From Gammaproteobacteria bacterium (GTDB lineage Bacteria; Pseudomonadota; Gammaproteobacteria; Steroidobacterales; XN24): a stretch of DNA of 64,000 nucleotides. Below are positions 28,997-41,577 of the stretch, piece after piece. The stretch lies in contig JAHEFR010000011.1 in assembly GCA_024640085.1 (NCBI GenBank), forward strand, positions 1-64,000, in the 5' to 3' direction. The notes below the pieces were generated by a model, which searched no databases, was not told the DNA's origin, and saw only the letters and a list, made by a program, of their open reading frames with translations. Made by a program: the position numbers and the translations under genes. How positions within the stretch are numbered: position 1 is the stretch's first letter; every line of letters begins with the position of its first letter.

Positions 28997-29821
28997 CTAG
29001 TCGACGAACAGATCGGACATCAGGGGTCGGGACGGATTCACCGCGTAGGATTTGAAATCGGTCACGCCGGCTTCCCTCAATACGTGCTCGTCGATCAGGA
29101 GCCGGCCCGTGTATTCCCGGCTGTCGCGGGTCAGAATCCACTGGGCCGCGTCGGCCATGATGTCCGGCGTTCTCGCGCAGGACGGGTCCACCGCATCGCC
29201 CAGGATCCGTAGCGCCGCCGTATCGATGATCGTCCTCGGCCAGAGCCCGTTGACCGCCACGCCGTCCTCGGCAAATTCCGCCGCCATGCCCAGCACACAC
29301 ATGCTCATGCCGTACTTGGACATGGTGTAGGCGGTGTGATCCTTGAACCATCTCGGAGCCATGTTCAGGGGTGGCGACAGATTCAGGATATGCGGGTTGT
29401 CGGCGGCCAGCAGGGCCGGCAGGCATGCCTGGGAGGTCGCGAACGTGCCGCGCACATTGACCGAGAACATGAGGTCGAATCGCCGCATGGGCGTTTCAAG
29501 GGTGCCGGTGAGGCTGATTGCGCTGGCATTGTTGACAAGGATGTCGATGCCGCCGAAGTGGTTGACCGCCGTATCGACGGCTATCCTGATCTGGTCCTCG
29601 TCGCGGATGTCGAGCTGGATCGGCAGAGCCTGCCCGCCGGCGGCCTCAACCTCGTCGGCCACCGTGTGGATCGTGCCCTGGAGGAGATGGTGTGGCTGCG
29701 CGGTCTTGGCTGCGACCACCACGGACGCGCCGTCGCGAGCGGCGCGCAAGGCGATGGCGCGGCCGATGCCGCGACTCGCTCCGGTGATGAAGACGGTCTT
29801 GCCGGCAAGATTGTCGGTCAC
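28997..29821 (-). CDS. Short-chain dehydrogenase (HSDL2-like)
   Basis: 274 residues. The cofactor motif is FITGASRGIGRAIA (TGxxxGxG, near 11-24), NNASA is near residue 95, and the catalytic Tyr-Lys pair is in AYTMSKYGMSM. The early segment VVVAAKTAQPHHLLQGTIHT is diagnostic of the HSDL2-like subgroup, whose members associate with fatty-acid metabolism (peroxisomal in eukaryotes). No sterol-carrier (SCP2) domain is fused here, unlike eukaryotic HSDL2. Its start overlaps the end of the sirtuin gene by four bases, so acnA, sirtuin and this gene probably form one transcript. Confidence 0.88.
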   Translation of the reverse strand: MTDNLAGKTVFITGASRGIGRAIALRAARDGASVVVAAKTAQPHHLLQGTIHTVADEVEAAGGQALPIQLDIRDEDQIRIAVDTAVNHFGGIDILVNNASAISLTGTLETPMRRFDLMFSVNVRGTFATSQACLPALLAADNPHILNLSPPLNMAPRWFKDHTAYTMSKYGMSMCVLGMAAEFAEDGVAVNGLWPRTIIDTAALRILGDAVDPSCARTPDIMADAAQWILTRDSREYTGRLLIDEHVLREAGVTDFKSYAVNPSRPLMSDLFVD

Positions 29822-30615
29822 TGGGATACTCCTGTGCGTAATCTGCTCAGGGCTTCGGCGATGGAAGGCAGGGCTGAAGCGCTGGGTTCACTGATGACGA
29901 AATCGGCGTGTGGTGTAAGTGGTGTGGGCTCGGGATTGATTTCGACGATAAGGGCGCCGGAACGCTGCGCGATCAGCGCGAGCTCCGCTGCCGGGTACAC
30001 CATGGCGGAAGTGCCGATGGAGAAGAAGATCTGGCACTGTGTCGCTGCGGACCGGGCCTTTCGCAGGGCATCTTCCGGCAGCATCTCGCCGAACCAGACC
30101 ACGGCCGGACGGACCGGCGCTCCGCACCGTGGGCAGCCCGGCGGATCTCCTGGGCGCCAGGCCGCGGGATCCACGTCCTGGCCATCCCCGGAGCAGACGT
30201 TTCGGAACAGATTGCCATGCAGTTCAATCACCGAAGGGCTGCCCGCCCTCTGATGCAGTCCATCCACGTTCTGTGTCACCACTGTCGTATCGCCGCGTCC
30301 ACTCTGCATGGCCGTGATGGCCGCATGGCCGGCATTGGGTTCGGCTTCCTCCACCAGCTGGCGCCGCCACTGGTACCAGCCCCACACCAGCGCCGGATCT
30401 CGGGCAAATCCCTCCGGGCTCGCCAGCGTCTCCGGGCGGAATCGCGACCAGAGGCCGGTCATGGCGTCGCGGAACGTGGGGATGCCGCTCTCCGCTGAAG
30501 CGCCGGCTCCGGTCAGGAAGACGATGCCGCGCGCGCTGGACAGGCGCTCGGCCAGGGCACTGACCACTCCGGCCCCCGCGCCGGGACGGAGACGGCCGGC
30601 CGTCTCCGGGGGCAC
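29818..30615 (-). CDS. NAD-dependent sirtuin deacylase, class III-like
   Basis: 265 residues. Sirtuin motifs are in order: FLTGAGASAESGIPTFRD (31-50), TQNVDGLHQRAG (114-125), catalytic His133 in IELHGN, and CPRC at 161-164. Tyr81 and Arg84 (WYQWRR) form the YxxR pair known from SIRT5/CobB to bind succinyl/malonyl-lysine, suggesting acidic-acyl removal. Of the four zinc Cys, three are present (141, 161, 164); the position expected to hold the fourth is Asp144. Downstream, SxGTSxxVYPA-like (SIGTSAMVYPAAEL) and EINPE elements close the NAD site. The gene follows acnA by three bases. Confidence 0.9.
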   Translation of the reverse strand: MPPETAGRLRPGAGAGVVSALAERLSSARGIVFLTGAGASAESGIPTFRDAMTGLWSRFRPETLASPEGFARDPALVWGWYQWRRQLVEEAEPNAGHAAITAMQSGRGDTTVVTQNVDGLHQRAGSPSVIELHGNLFRNVCSGDGQDVDPAAWRPGDPPGCPRCGAPVRPAVVWFGEMLPEDALRKARSAATQCQIFFSIGTSAMVYPAAELALIAQRSGALIVEINPEPTPLTPHADFVISEPSASALPSIAEALSRLRTGVSQ

Positions 30616-30618
30616 GAC

Positions 30619-33288
30619 TCAGGCGGCCGCGCCGGCGAGTTGCCGAAGCACGTAATGCAGGATTCCGCCGTTACGGAAGTATTCCTGCTCCTTGGGCGTG
30701 TCGATGCGGAGCCGGGCGCCGAAACGGACCGGGGCGCCTGAATCCGGCGTCGCAGTGACCTGAACCTCTCGTGCCCTGGCATTCTCCAGGCCCTGGATGT
30801 CGAAGACTTCCTCTCCGGTGAGACCGAGGGACTCCGCGTTCTCTCCCTCCATGAACTGGAGCGGCAGGACTCCCATGCCGACCAGATTGGAGCGGTGGAT
30901 CCGCTCGTAGCTCTCAGCGATCACGGCCTTGACCCCGAGCAGGTTTGTGCCCTTGGCGGCCCAGTCTCGCGAGGATCCGGAGCCGTATTCCTTGCCGGCG
31001 ATGATGATCAGCGGCGTGCCTTCCTCCCGGTACTTTACGGCGGCGTCGTAGATGGACATCTGTTCGCCGTCCGGCAGATGACGCGTCCAGCCGCCCTCGG
31101 TACCCGGAGCCAGCCGGTTGCGGAGGCGAATATTTGCGAATGTGCCACGCATCATCACTTCGTGGTTGCCCCGCCGCGAGCCGTAGGAGTTGAAATCCGC
31201 CTGGGCCACGCCCTGGTCCATGAGGTAGCGACCGGCGGGGCTGTCCTTCGCGATGCTCCCGGCCGGGGAGATGTGATCGGTGGTGACCGAGTCTCCGAGG
31301 ACGGCCAGTACCCGCGCGCTGGCGACATCGTCGACCGAGCCCAGTTCCAGGGTCATGCCCTCGAAGTAGGGCGGATTGCGGACATAGGTGGAGCCAGGGT
31401 TCCATTCGTAGATATCGCCTTCCGGAACGGGCAGGGAACGCCAGTTGTCGTCGCCGAGAAATACGCTGTCGTAGCTGGTCCGGAACATGTTGGAGTCGAT
31501 GTTGTCCATGACCGCGTCCTGGACCTCGTGGGCGCTTGGCCATATGTCCGCGAGATACACCTGCGCGCCACTGTCGTCCTTGCCCAGTGATGCGCTGGTG
31601 ATGTCGATGTCCATGGTTCCCGCGAGGGCATAGGCCACGACCAGGGGTGGCGAGGCGAGGTAGTTCATGCGTACCAGCGGGTGGATGCGGCCCTCGAAAT
31701 TCCGGTTTCCGGAGAGCACGGCGCAGCCGACGATGTCATTGTCGGCGACAGCGTCCCCGATCTCCTGTTTCAGCGGGCCGGAATTTCCGATACAGGTCGT
31801 ACATCCGTAGCCGACTACGTTGAACCCCAGCTGCTCCAGGTCCTTGAGCAGACCCGAGCGGTTGAGGTATTCGGTGACCACCTTCGATCCGGGGGCCAGG
31901 CTGGTCTTTACCCAGGGCTTGGTACGCAGTCCTCGCTTGCGTGCGTTACGCGCCAGCAGCCCGGCGCCGAGCATGACCGCCGGGTTGGAGGTATTGGTGC
32001 AGCTGGTGATGGCGGCGATCAGCACCGCGCCGTCGTGGATCTCGAAGTTGCGGCCGTCGCTTGATACAGACGCGGTGGCATCGGCGGTGGTGCGTTTTGC
32101 CTTGATGGGCTCCATCTGCGCCTCGAACGCACCCTGGGCCTTGCTCAGCGGGATCCGGTCCTGGGGACGGCGAGGACCGGCCAGGCTGGGCTCCACATCG
32201 CCCATGTCCAGTTCGAGCACGTCGGTGTACTCGGCATCGGTCTGGCCACCTGTCCGCCAGAGCCCCTGGGCCTTGGCATAGGCCTCGACGAGCTCGATGT
32301 GAGCCGGGTCACGGCCGGACAGGGCCAGGTAGCGGATGGTCTCGTCGTCGATAGGGAAGATGGCGCAGGTGCTGCCGAACTCTGGCGACATATTGCCCAG
32401 GGTGGCCCTGTCGGCCAACGGCAGGTTGTCCAGGCCGTCACCAAAGAACTCGACGAACTTCCCGACCACGCCCTTCTTGCGGAGGATCTCGGTGACTGTG
32501 AGGACCAGGTCCGTGGCTGTGGCGCCTTCGCGCAGGTCCCCCTTGATCCTGAATCCGATGACCTGCGGGATGAGCATGGTGATCGGCTGGCCGAGCATGG
32601 CCGCTTCTGCCTCGATCCCGCCCACGCCCCAGCCCAGGACCCCGAGACCATTGATCATGGTGGTATGGGAGTCCGTGCCCACGAGCGTGTCCGGGTAGGC
32701 TCGCCTGGCGCCGTCTGACTCGGCATCGAACACCACGCGACCCAGATGCTCCAGGTTCACCTGGTGGACGATACCGGTATTCGGCGGGACCACGCGGAAG
32801 TTGTCGAACGCGTTCTGCCCCCAGCGCAGGAACTCATACCGCTCGCGGTTGCGCTGAAACTCGATCTCGTTGTTCTCTGCCAGGGAGTTGATCGTCCCGA
32901 ACCGGTCAACCTGGACCGAGTGATCGATCACGAGTTCCGCCGGTGACAGGGGGTTGATGGACTCGGCGCTTCCGCCCAGCTTGACCACAGCGTCTCTCAT
33001 GGCGGCCAGATCGACCACGGCGGGCACGCCGGTGAAGTCCTGCAGGATGACCCTGGCCGGCGTGAAGGCGATCTCCTTGCTGGGCTCCGCGTGAGGGTCC
33101 CACTCGAGAAGCGCGGTGATGTCCTCCCGCGTCACGTTGATGCCGTCCTCGTGCCTGAGCAGATTCTCCAGAAGGATCTTCAGGGAATACGGCAGCCGGT
33201 GTGTGCCCTTCAGCGACTTCAGGCTGAAGATCTCGTATTCGCGGTCACCGACCGTGAGGACGGTGCTGGAGTTGTTGTTCTCGGACAT
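30619..33288 (-). CDS. acnA: Aconitate hydratase A
   Basis: 889 residues from ATG 33288 (GCGGAGGAAT just upstream; the ATG at 33339 is rejected). It is the IRP1/AcnA-type aconitase: HLPYSLKIL-type N-terminus, [33 protein letters not shown], the 4Fe-4S ligands at TSCTNTSNP and [14 protein letters not shown], and the swivel-domain [14 protein letters not shown]. It interconverts citrate and isocitrate and so feeds both the TCA cycle and the aceBA glyoxylate bypass found 25 kb away. It is followed closely by the sirtuin gene. Confidence 0.96.
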   Translation of the reverse strand: MSENNNSSTVLTVGDREYEIFSLKSLKGTHRLPYSLKILLENLLRHEDGINVTREDITALLEWDPHAEPSKEIAFTPARVILQDFTGVPAVVDLAAMRDAVVKLGGSAESINPLSPAELVIDHSVQVDRFGTINSLAENNEIEFQRNRERYEFLRWGQNAFDNFRVVPPNTGIVHQVNLEHLGRVVFDAESDGARRAYPDTLVGTDSHTTMINGLGVLGWGVGGIEAEAAMLGQPITMLIPQVIGFRIKGDLREGATATDLVLTVTEILRKKGVVGKFVEFFGDGLDNLPLADRATLGNMSPEFGSTCAIFPIDDETIRYLALSGRDPAHIELVEAYAKAQGLWRTGGQTDAEYTDVLELDMGDVEPSLAGPRRPQDRIPLSKAQGAFEAQMEPIKAKRTTADATASVSSDGRNFEIHDGAVLIAAITSCTNTSNPAVMLGAGLLARNARKRGLRTKPWVKTSLAPGSKVVTEYLNRSGLLKDLEQLGFNVVGYGCTTCIGNSGPLKQEIGDAVADNDIVGCAVLSGNRNFEGRIHPLVRMNYLASPPLVVAYALAGTMDIDITSASLGKDDSGAQVYLADIWPSAHEVQDAVMDNIDSNMFRTSYDSVFLGDDNWRSLPVPEGDIYEWNPGSTYVRNPPYFEGMTLELGSVDDVASARVLAVLGDSVTTDHISPAGSIAKDSPAGRYLMDQGVAQADFNSYGSRRGNHEVMMRGTFANIRLRNRLAPGTEGGWTRHLPDGEQMSIYDAAVKYREEGTPLIIIAGKEYGSGSSRDWAAKGTNLLGVKAVIAESYERIHRSNLVGMGVLPLQFMEGENAESLGLTGEEVFDIQGLENARAREVQVTATPDSGAPVRFGARLRIDTPKEQEYFRNGGILHYVLRQLAGAAA

Positions 33289-33384
33289 GATTCCTCCGCG
33301 GGGCAGTGAGCGAGTGAGCGCAGGCCTGGCTCGAAACAACCATTATATGCCAACGGAGTTCCGGTCTCAGGCGTCGCTTGCGTC

Positions 33385-34497
33385 TCATGCCCTGGTCGGG
33401 ACGCCGCCGGCGGCCTCGATCATCGCGTTGTCGATGATCCCGCCGCCGAGGCAGACCTTCCCGACGTAGAACACGACGAATTGCCCGGGGGCGACCGCCC
33501 ACTGGGCGTGGTCGAATACCACCCTGAGACTGTCGTCCGAGGCATGAACCGTGCAGTTCTGCAATGGCTGTCGATGACGGATTCGTGCCCGGCACGCCAG
33601 CGGCAGCGCCGGCGCCGAACCGGAGATCCAGTGGACGTCGGTTGCCCGCAATTCGCGGCACATCAGCATCGGGTGGTCGCGACCCTGGACCATGATCAGG
33701 ACATTCCTGGACAGGTCCTTGGCGGCGACATACCAGGGCGCTTCGGGTCGGCCGCTGGCCCCGCCGATGCCGATCCCCTTGCGCTGCCCGATGGTGTAAT
33801 ACATCAATCCCGCATGGTCGCCAATCGTCGTGCCGCGTTCGTCCTCCACGAGTCCCGGGCGGGCGGGGAGGTAGCGCTCCAGGAATTCCCGGAACGGACG
33901 CTCGCCGATAAAGCAGATCCCCGTGCTGTCCGGTTTGTTGTGAATGGGCAGGCCATTGTCGCCCGCCATTTTTCTCACATCCTCCTTGACGAGATCGCCG
34001 ATGGGAAACAGAGCATTGCGCAGACGCCCGGCGTCCACCGAGTGGAGGAAATAGGTCTGGTCCTTGTCCCGGTCATGAGGGATGAGAAGGCGTCCGTCTC
34101 CCGGAGAGCGGGCGTAGTGACCCGTGGCCACCCGGCTCGCGCCGAGCCGGCGGGCATAGTCGAAGCAGACGCCGAACTTGATTTCCCGGTTGCACAGCAC
34201 ATCCGGGTTGGGAGTGCGGCCGGCCTCGTATTCAGCGAGGAAATAGCGGAAAACCCGGTCGCGGTACTCCCCGGCAAAGCTCACTCGATGCAGTGGAAAG
34301 TCGAGCAACTCCGCGACCCGGAGCGCATCCTGATAGTCCCCGGCACTACTGCAATAGCCGTCTTCGTCCTCGTCCCAGTTGAACATGTACAGGCCATGGA
34401 CGTCATAGCCATGACGCTTCAGCAGCAGGGCGGCCACCGATGAGTCGACGCCGCCGGACATGCCGACGACGATCCGGTTGTCCGGTCTTTCCGTCAT
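33385..34497 (-). CDS. mnmA: tRNA-specific 2-thiouridylase MnmA
   Basis: 370 residues. The PP-loop is VGMSGGVDSSVAALLL (10-25). The two redox-active Cys lie in TPNPDVLCNREIKFG (near 102) and DSTGICFIGERPF (near 200). The C-terminal beta-barrel with GLMYYTIGQRKGIGIGG is present. MnmA installs the 2-thio group of mnm5s2U34 in tRNA-Lys, -Glu and -Gln. The neighbour upstream is a NudJ-like gene (45 bases), the same pairing as in E. coli; hflD, which separates mnmA from purB in other Gammaproteobacteria, is missing from this interval. Confidence 0.96.
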   Translation of the reverse strand: MTERPDNRIVVGMSGGVDSSVAALLLKRHGYDVHGLYMFNWDEDEDGYCSSAGDYQDALRVAELLDFPLHRVSFAGEYRDRVFRYFLAEYEAGRTPNPDVLCNREIKFGVCFDYARRLGASRVATGHYARSPGDGRLLIPHDRDKDQTYFLHSVDAGRLRNALFPIGDLVKEDVRKMAGDNGLPIHNKPDSTGICFIGERPFREFLERYLPARPGLVEDERGTTIGDHAGLMYYTIGQRKGIGIGGASGRPEAPWYVAAKDLSRNVLIMVQGRDHPMLMCRELRATDVHWISGSAPALPLACRARIRHRQPLQNCTVHASDDSLRVVFDHAQWAVAPGQFVVFYVGKVCLGGGIIDNAMIEAAGGVPTRA

Positions 34498-34542
34498 GGG
34501 GGTGATTTTATTTGCCCCGGCCTCGGGCGGGCCAGTCGGGTA

Positions 34543-35025
34543 TCAGGCCGAGACGTGGCGCCCCAGTGCTTGGGCGTTCGGCGCCAGGTGGGTCAGGAGG
34601 TCAATCGGGTACCGTGCTCCGGCAACAAAATCGTCGAGGCACCGCATGACCAGCGGGCTTCGCAGCCGGTCCTCCCTGAGGAGGATTTCTTCCCGCGTCA
34701 TCCAGACGGCCCGGCAAATCCCATCGTCCAGGCCCCGCCACGGCTCGTGATCGCGGCATCGGCCATCGAAGGCCACTCGCAGGAAGGTCTGCCGATTCAA
34801 AGGACTTTCCCAGAGATAGACACCGACGACGGCTTCCACGGAGATTCGCCAGGCGGTCTCTTCCAGGGTCTCGCGGACCGCCGCCTGCACCAGGGATTCA
34901 TCGGGCTCCAGGTGTCCTGCCGGCTGATTGAAGACCCGGCGCCCTGAAACTTGTTCCTCCACCATCAGAAACCGTCCGTCCCTTTCGACGACGGCTGCCA
35001 CGGTCACGTCAGGTGCGAAGGTCAA
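34543..35025 (-). CDS. nudJ: Nudix hydrolase (NudJ-like)
   Basis: 160 residues. The Nudix box runs GHLEPDESLVQAAVRETLEE and continues TAW; the canonical G in REUxEExGU is Ala here, while all catalytic Glu residues are intact. NudJ hydrolyses nucleoside tri- and diphosphates and HMP-pyrophosphate. The position next to mnmA matches the conserved nudJ-mnmA order and supports this paralogue assignment. The start has no obvious Shine-Dalgarno; the upstream gap (35026-35083) is AT-rich. Confidence 0.85.
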   Translation of the reverse strand: MTFAPDVTVAAVVERDGRFLMVEEQVSGRRVFNQPAGHLEPDESLVQAAVRETLEETAWRISVEAVVGVYLWESPLNRQTFLRVAFDGRCRDHEPWRGLDDGICRAVWMTREEILLREDRLRSPLVMRCLDDFVAGARYPIDLLTHLAPNAQALGRHVSA

Positions 35026-35083
35026 CGTTCAGGTCCTAAAAACAATTCTAGAAAGTATTCTTAACTTTATGAAAATATTATAT

Positions 35084-35602
35084 TTATGAGATATTCAATT
35101 GACGGAATTCGTTGGCCGGGATGCTGTGCGCCCAGATTTCGTCGAAGGTGTTCAGGTATCGGCGGGCGACGCCGGGCTCGTTGGTATCGGCGATGCCTTC
35201 CCAGCGGTCCGCGTCGGACCGGAATACGACAGCATGTTCATCGGCGATCATGAAGACTTCGTTATGGTCGCGGTAAGTTTCATGGACATGCCGGAACTCG
35301 ATAAAGCTGCTGAGTCGCCGTCCGAGATAGACGAAGCGGTTGCCATCCCTGAGAGTCCGGTGGGGATTGGTTACCAGTACCCGGATCCGCGCGTAGCTAC
35401 GGGACAGGCAGAGGTGCTTGACGGCCTCGATGAAATGCTTGTCGTCGTATATGCCGGTCTCCAGGTCCCGGGTCATGATCGCAAGGCTGCGCCCGGCCTG
35501 ACCTGCCACCGAGATCATGGCTTCCCGGAATTCCTCCCGGTCGGAGAAAACCTGTCGGGTACTTGCCAATTCCTGCCCGATTGTTGATGTCCTGGTGATC
35601 AT
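35084..35602 (-). CDS. Uncharacterised protein co-translated with GNAT enzyme
   Basis: 172 residues from ATG 35602, which overlaps the stop of the GNAT gene as TGATG; the longer frame to 35806 is only a shadow of that gene. No signal peptide or membrane helix. The sequence (FREAMISVAGQAGRSLAIMTRDLETGIYDD..., then RVLVTNPHRTLRDGNRFVYLGRRLSSFIEFRHV) resembles a conserved proteobacterial domain found fused or next to GNAT acetyltransferases, possibly with a phospholipase D-like strand order. I cannot identify catalytic residues. The final codons are AT-rich. Function unknown; the tight coupling suggests it works with the acetyltransferase. Confidence 0.7.
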   Translation of the reverse strand: MITRTSTIGQELASTRQVFSDREEFREAMISVAGQAGRSLAIMTRDLETGIYDDKHFIEAVKHLCLSRSYARIRVLVTNPHRTLRDGNRFVYLGRRLSSFIEFRHVHETYRDHNEVFMIADEHAVVFRSDADRWEGIADTNEPGVARRYLNTFDEIWAHSIPANEFRQLNIS

Positions 35603-36038
35603 CAGTCTAGTCGCATTGTCCGCGTCATTAAACGATGGGCAATCCCCGCCTCCATGAATTCCTCGCCCTCCGCGACGAACCCTGCCATCTCGTAGAAGCC
35701 AACGACCTGGCTCTGGGCGTGGAGGTAAACCTTGTCGATCCCCCGGCATGACGCCGCTTCCACGAGGCGAGCGAGAAGCGCGGAACCGATCCCTGAGCCC
35801 CTCCATGGGCGCAATACCGCCATGCGACCTATCTTCCCGGATAACTGGAGTCTGCCGGTGCCGACTACGTCACGGTTTACGGTTTCGGCGATGACGTGCA
35901 CACAGGCCTTGTCGCGACCGTCCCACTCGATCTCGGGCGGAACCGATTGCTCGGCCACGAACACCTCCTGGCGGATGCCTCGAATCAGGTCCCGGTCCTG
36001 CTCCCATTCGGCGACCCTGATCCTGAATCCGGTGGTCA

Positions 36039-36039
<1 letters not shown>
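35602..36039 (-). CDS. GNAT family N-acetyltransferase
   Basis: 145 residues. The acetyl-CoA loop appears as RMAVLRPWRGSGIGSALLARLVEAA (Q/RxxGxG/A as RGSGIG, near 80-85). It is followed by KVYLHAQSQVVGFYEMAGF, typical of ElaA-like/GNAT proteins that lie beside purB in Gammaproteobacteria. The acceptor is unknown. It overlaps roxA upstream and the unknown gene downstream, each by TGATG, making three tightly coupled cistrons after purB. Confidence 0.86.
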
Positions 36040-38596
<2,557 letters not shown>

Positions 38597-38744
38597 TTAG
38601 GATGCCGAATCATACATCAGATGCGCCGAGCGGGGCTTCGCAGCGACCCGGAAGCCCTGTCCAGAGGCTGCCATCCGCGATTTGAAACTTACCGGAACCG
38701 GGCCGCGCCGTCAGCGCGTGCCCGGACCACATCGGGAGCTGAAA

Positions 38745-40133
<1,389 letters not shown>

Positions 40134-40136
40134 GCC

Positions 40137-40787
40137 GTGCACGAGTCCCTCCCCGGTAACCTCGGAACGCTGATCCGGGAACGACTGTCACATACCGGTC
40201 CGCCGGGTCCCGAGCGTATCTCCATGCCGGGAATACCGGGGGACCTGCCCCGGTTGCTGAGGCGGATCCGCCTCGGGCGTATCGTCCCCGCGGCTGTCCT
40301 GGTCCCGCTACTGGATCGCCCCGATGGCCTGTCCGTCCTGTTGACGCGTAGAGCCGATCACCTGACCCACCACGCGGGCCAGATCAGTTTCCCGGGTGGG
40401 CGGCTGGAGCCCACAGACGAGAGTGCTGCCCATGGCGCATTGCGGGAGTCGGAAGAAGAGATCGGACTGCCGGCGAGCCACGTGGAGATCGTCGGTTACC
40501 TAGATAATTACATCACCATCACCGGCTACAGCGTGACGCCAGTGGTGGGCATCGTCCGCCCGGATTTCGACATGCGTATCGACCAGACCGAGGTGGCGGA
40601 AGCATTCGAGGTGCCGCTGGCATACCTGCTCGATCCCGCGAAAGTCCGCCGACGCGACAAGAAGCTGTTCGGCATCCACGTGGCTTACTACGAGATCCCG
40701 TACCGGGATTACAACATCTGGGGGGCGACGGCGGGCATGCTGGTCAGTCTTCGGATGGCGCTGACAGGGGAGGGGCCGAATGCCTGA
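40137..40787 (+). CDS. nudL: CoA pyrophosphatase-type Nudix hydrolase (NudL-like)
   Basis: 216 residues from a GTG three bases after fumC. The CoA-Nudix (UPF0035) motif LTRRADHLTHHAGQISFPGG directly precedes the Nudix box GGRLEPTDESAAHGALREsEEEIG, with all catalytic Glu present. Such enzymes cleave CoA and derivatives to 4'-phosphopantetheine and 3',5'-ADP. The end overlaps mazG by eight bases, so the two housecleaning hydrolases are translationally coupled. Confidence 0.92.
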   Translation: MHESLPGNLGTLIRERLSHTGPPGPERISMPGIPGDLPRLLRRIRLGRIVPAAVLVPLLDRPDGLSVLLTRRADHLTHHAGQISFPGGRLEPTDESAAHGALRESEEEIGLPASHVEIVGYLDNYITITGYSVTPVVGIVRPDFDMRIDQTEVAEAFEVPLAYLLDPAKVRRRDKKLFGIHVAYYEIPYRDYNIWGATAGMLVSLRMALTGEGPNA

Positions 40788-41565
40788 CATGGATCGACTG
40801 CTCGAGATCATGGCGCGACTTCGGGATCCCGAATCGGGTTGCCCGTGGGACGTGGAGCAGGATTTCGACAGCATCGCCCCCTACACCGTCGAGGAAGCCT
40901 TCGAGGTGGCGGACGCCATCGCCCGCAAGAACATGGAGGATCTGCGGGATGAACTTGGTGACCTGCTCTTCCAGGTGGTCTACCACGCCCGCATGGCGGA
41001 GGAAGCGGGTATGTTCCGGTTCGGGGACGTGCTGGAGGCCATTTGCGAGAAGATGGTGCGCAGGCATCCCCATGTCTTCGCCGATGCCGAGGTCGCCGAC
41101 GCCCGTGAACAGACCCGCGCCTGGGAAGCACACAAGGCCGCGGAGCGGCTCGAGCGTGACGATCAACCCGCAAGCATCCTCGACGGCATACCACGCGGCA
41201 TGCCGGCCCTGGCCCGGGCCCAGAAATTCGGGCGCAGGGCTTCCCGGGAAGGGTTCGACTGGGAAGACGGTGCCGGCGTAATGGACAAGGTGGATGAGGA
41301 ACTGGCTGAACTCAGGGAGGCCCGCCAGGGCCGCGGCGACGTGGGAGAAGAGGTCGGCGACCTGTTGTTCACCATCGTTAACCTCTGCCGGCACGACGGC
41401 GTGGATGCGGAGGGTGCGTTGCGACAGGCGAACGCGAAATTCGAGGAGCGTTTCCGCCTCCTGGAGGCCAGGGTCGCGGACTCCGGGCGGGCCCTGAGCG
41501 ACCTGGACTCCGAGTCGCTGGAAACGCTTTGGCAGGCGGTCAAAGACGCCGGCCACGGCGTTTGA
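40780..41565 (+). CDS. mazG: Nucleoside triphosphate pyrophosphohydrolase MazG
   Basis: 261 residues with two MazG helical repeats. The catalytic ExxE..ExxD motifs appear as EEAFEVADAI and LRDELGDLLFQVVYHARM in the first half, and VDEELAELREA with VGEEVGDLLFTIVNLCRH in the second. LRDPESGCPWD at the N-terminus is the family hallmark. MazG hydrolyses NTPs/dNTPs to NMPs and PPi, sanitising pools and modulating stringent response. It overlaps nudL by eight bases and is followed by hrpA after 12 bases. Confidence 0.94.
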   Translation: MPDMDRLLEIMARLRDPESGCPWDVEQDFDSIAPYTVEEAFEVADAIARKNMEDLRDELGDLLFQVVYHARMAEEAGMFRFGDVLEAICEKMVRRHPHVFADAEVADAREQTRAWEAHKAAERLERDDQPASILDGIPRGMPALARAQKFGRRASREGFDWEDGAGVMDKVDEELAELREARQGRGDVGEEVGDLLFTIVNLCRHDGVDAEGALRQANAKFEERFRLLEARVADSGRALSDLDSESLETLWQAVKDAGHGV

Positions 41566-41577
41566 TACATCCCCGGA

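Noticed and set aside
35602-35806. Longer N-terminus for the unknown protein at 35084
   Set aside because: The extra 68 codons overlap the GNAT gene in another frame and are basic low-complexity sequence; TGATG coupling supports the ATG at 35602.
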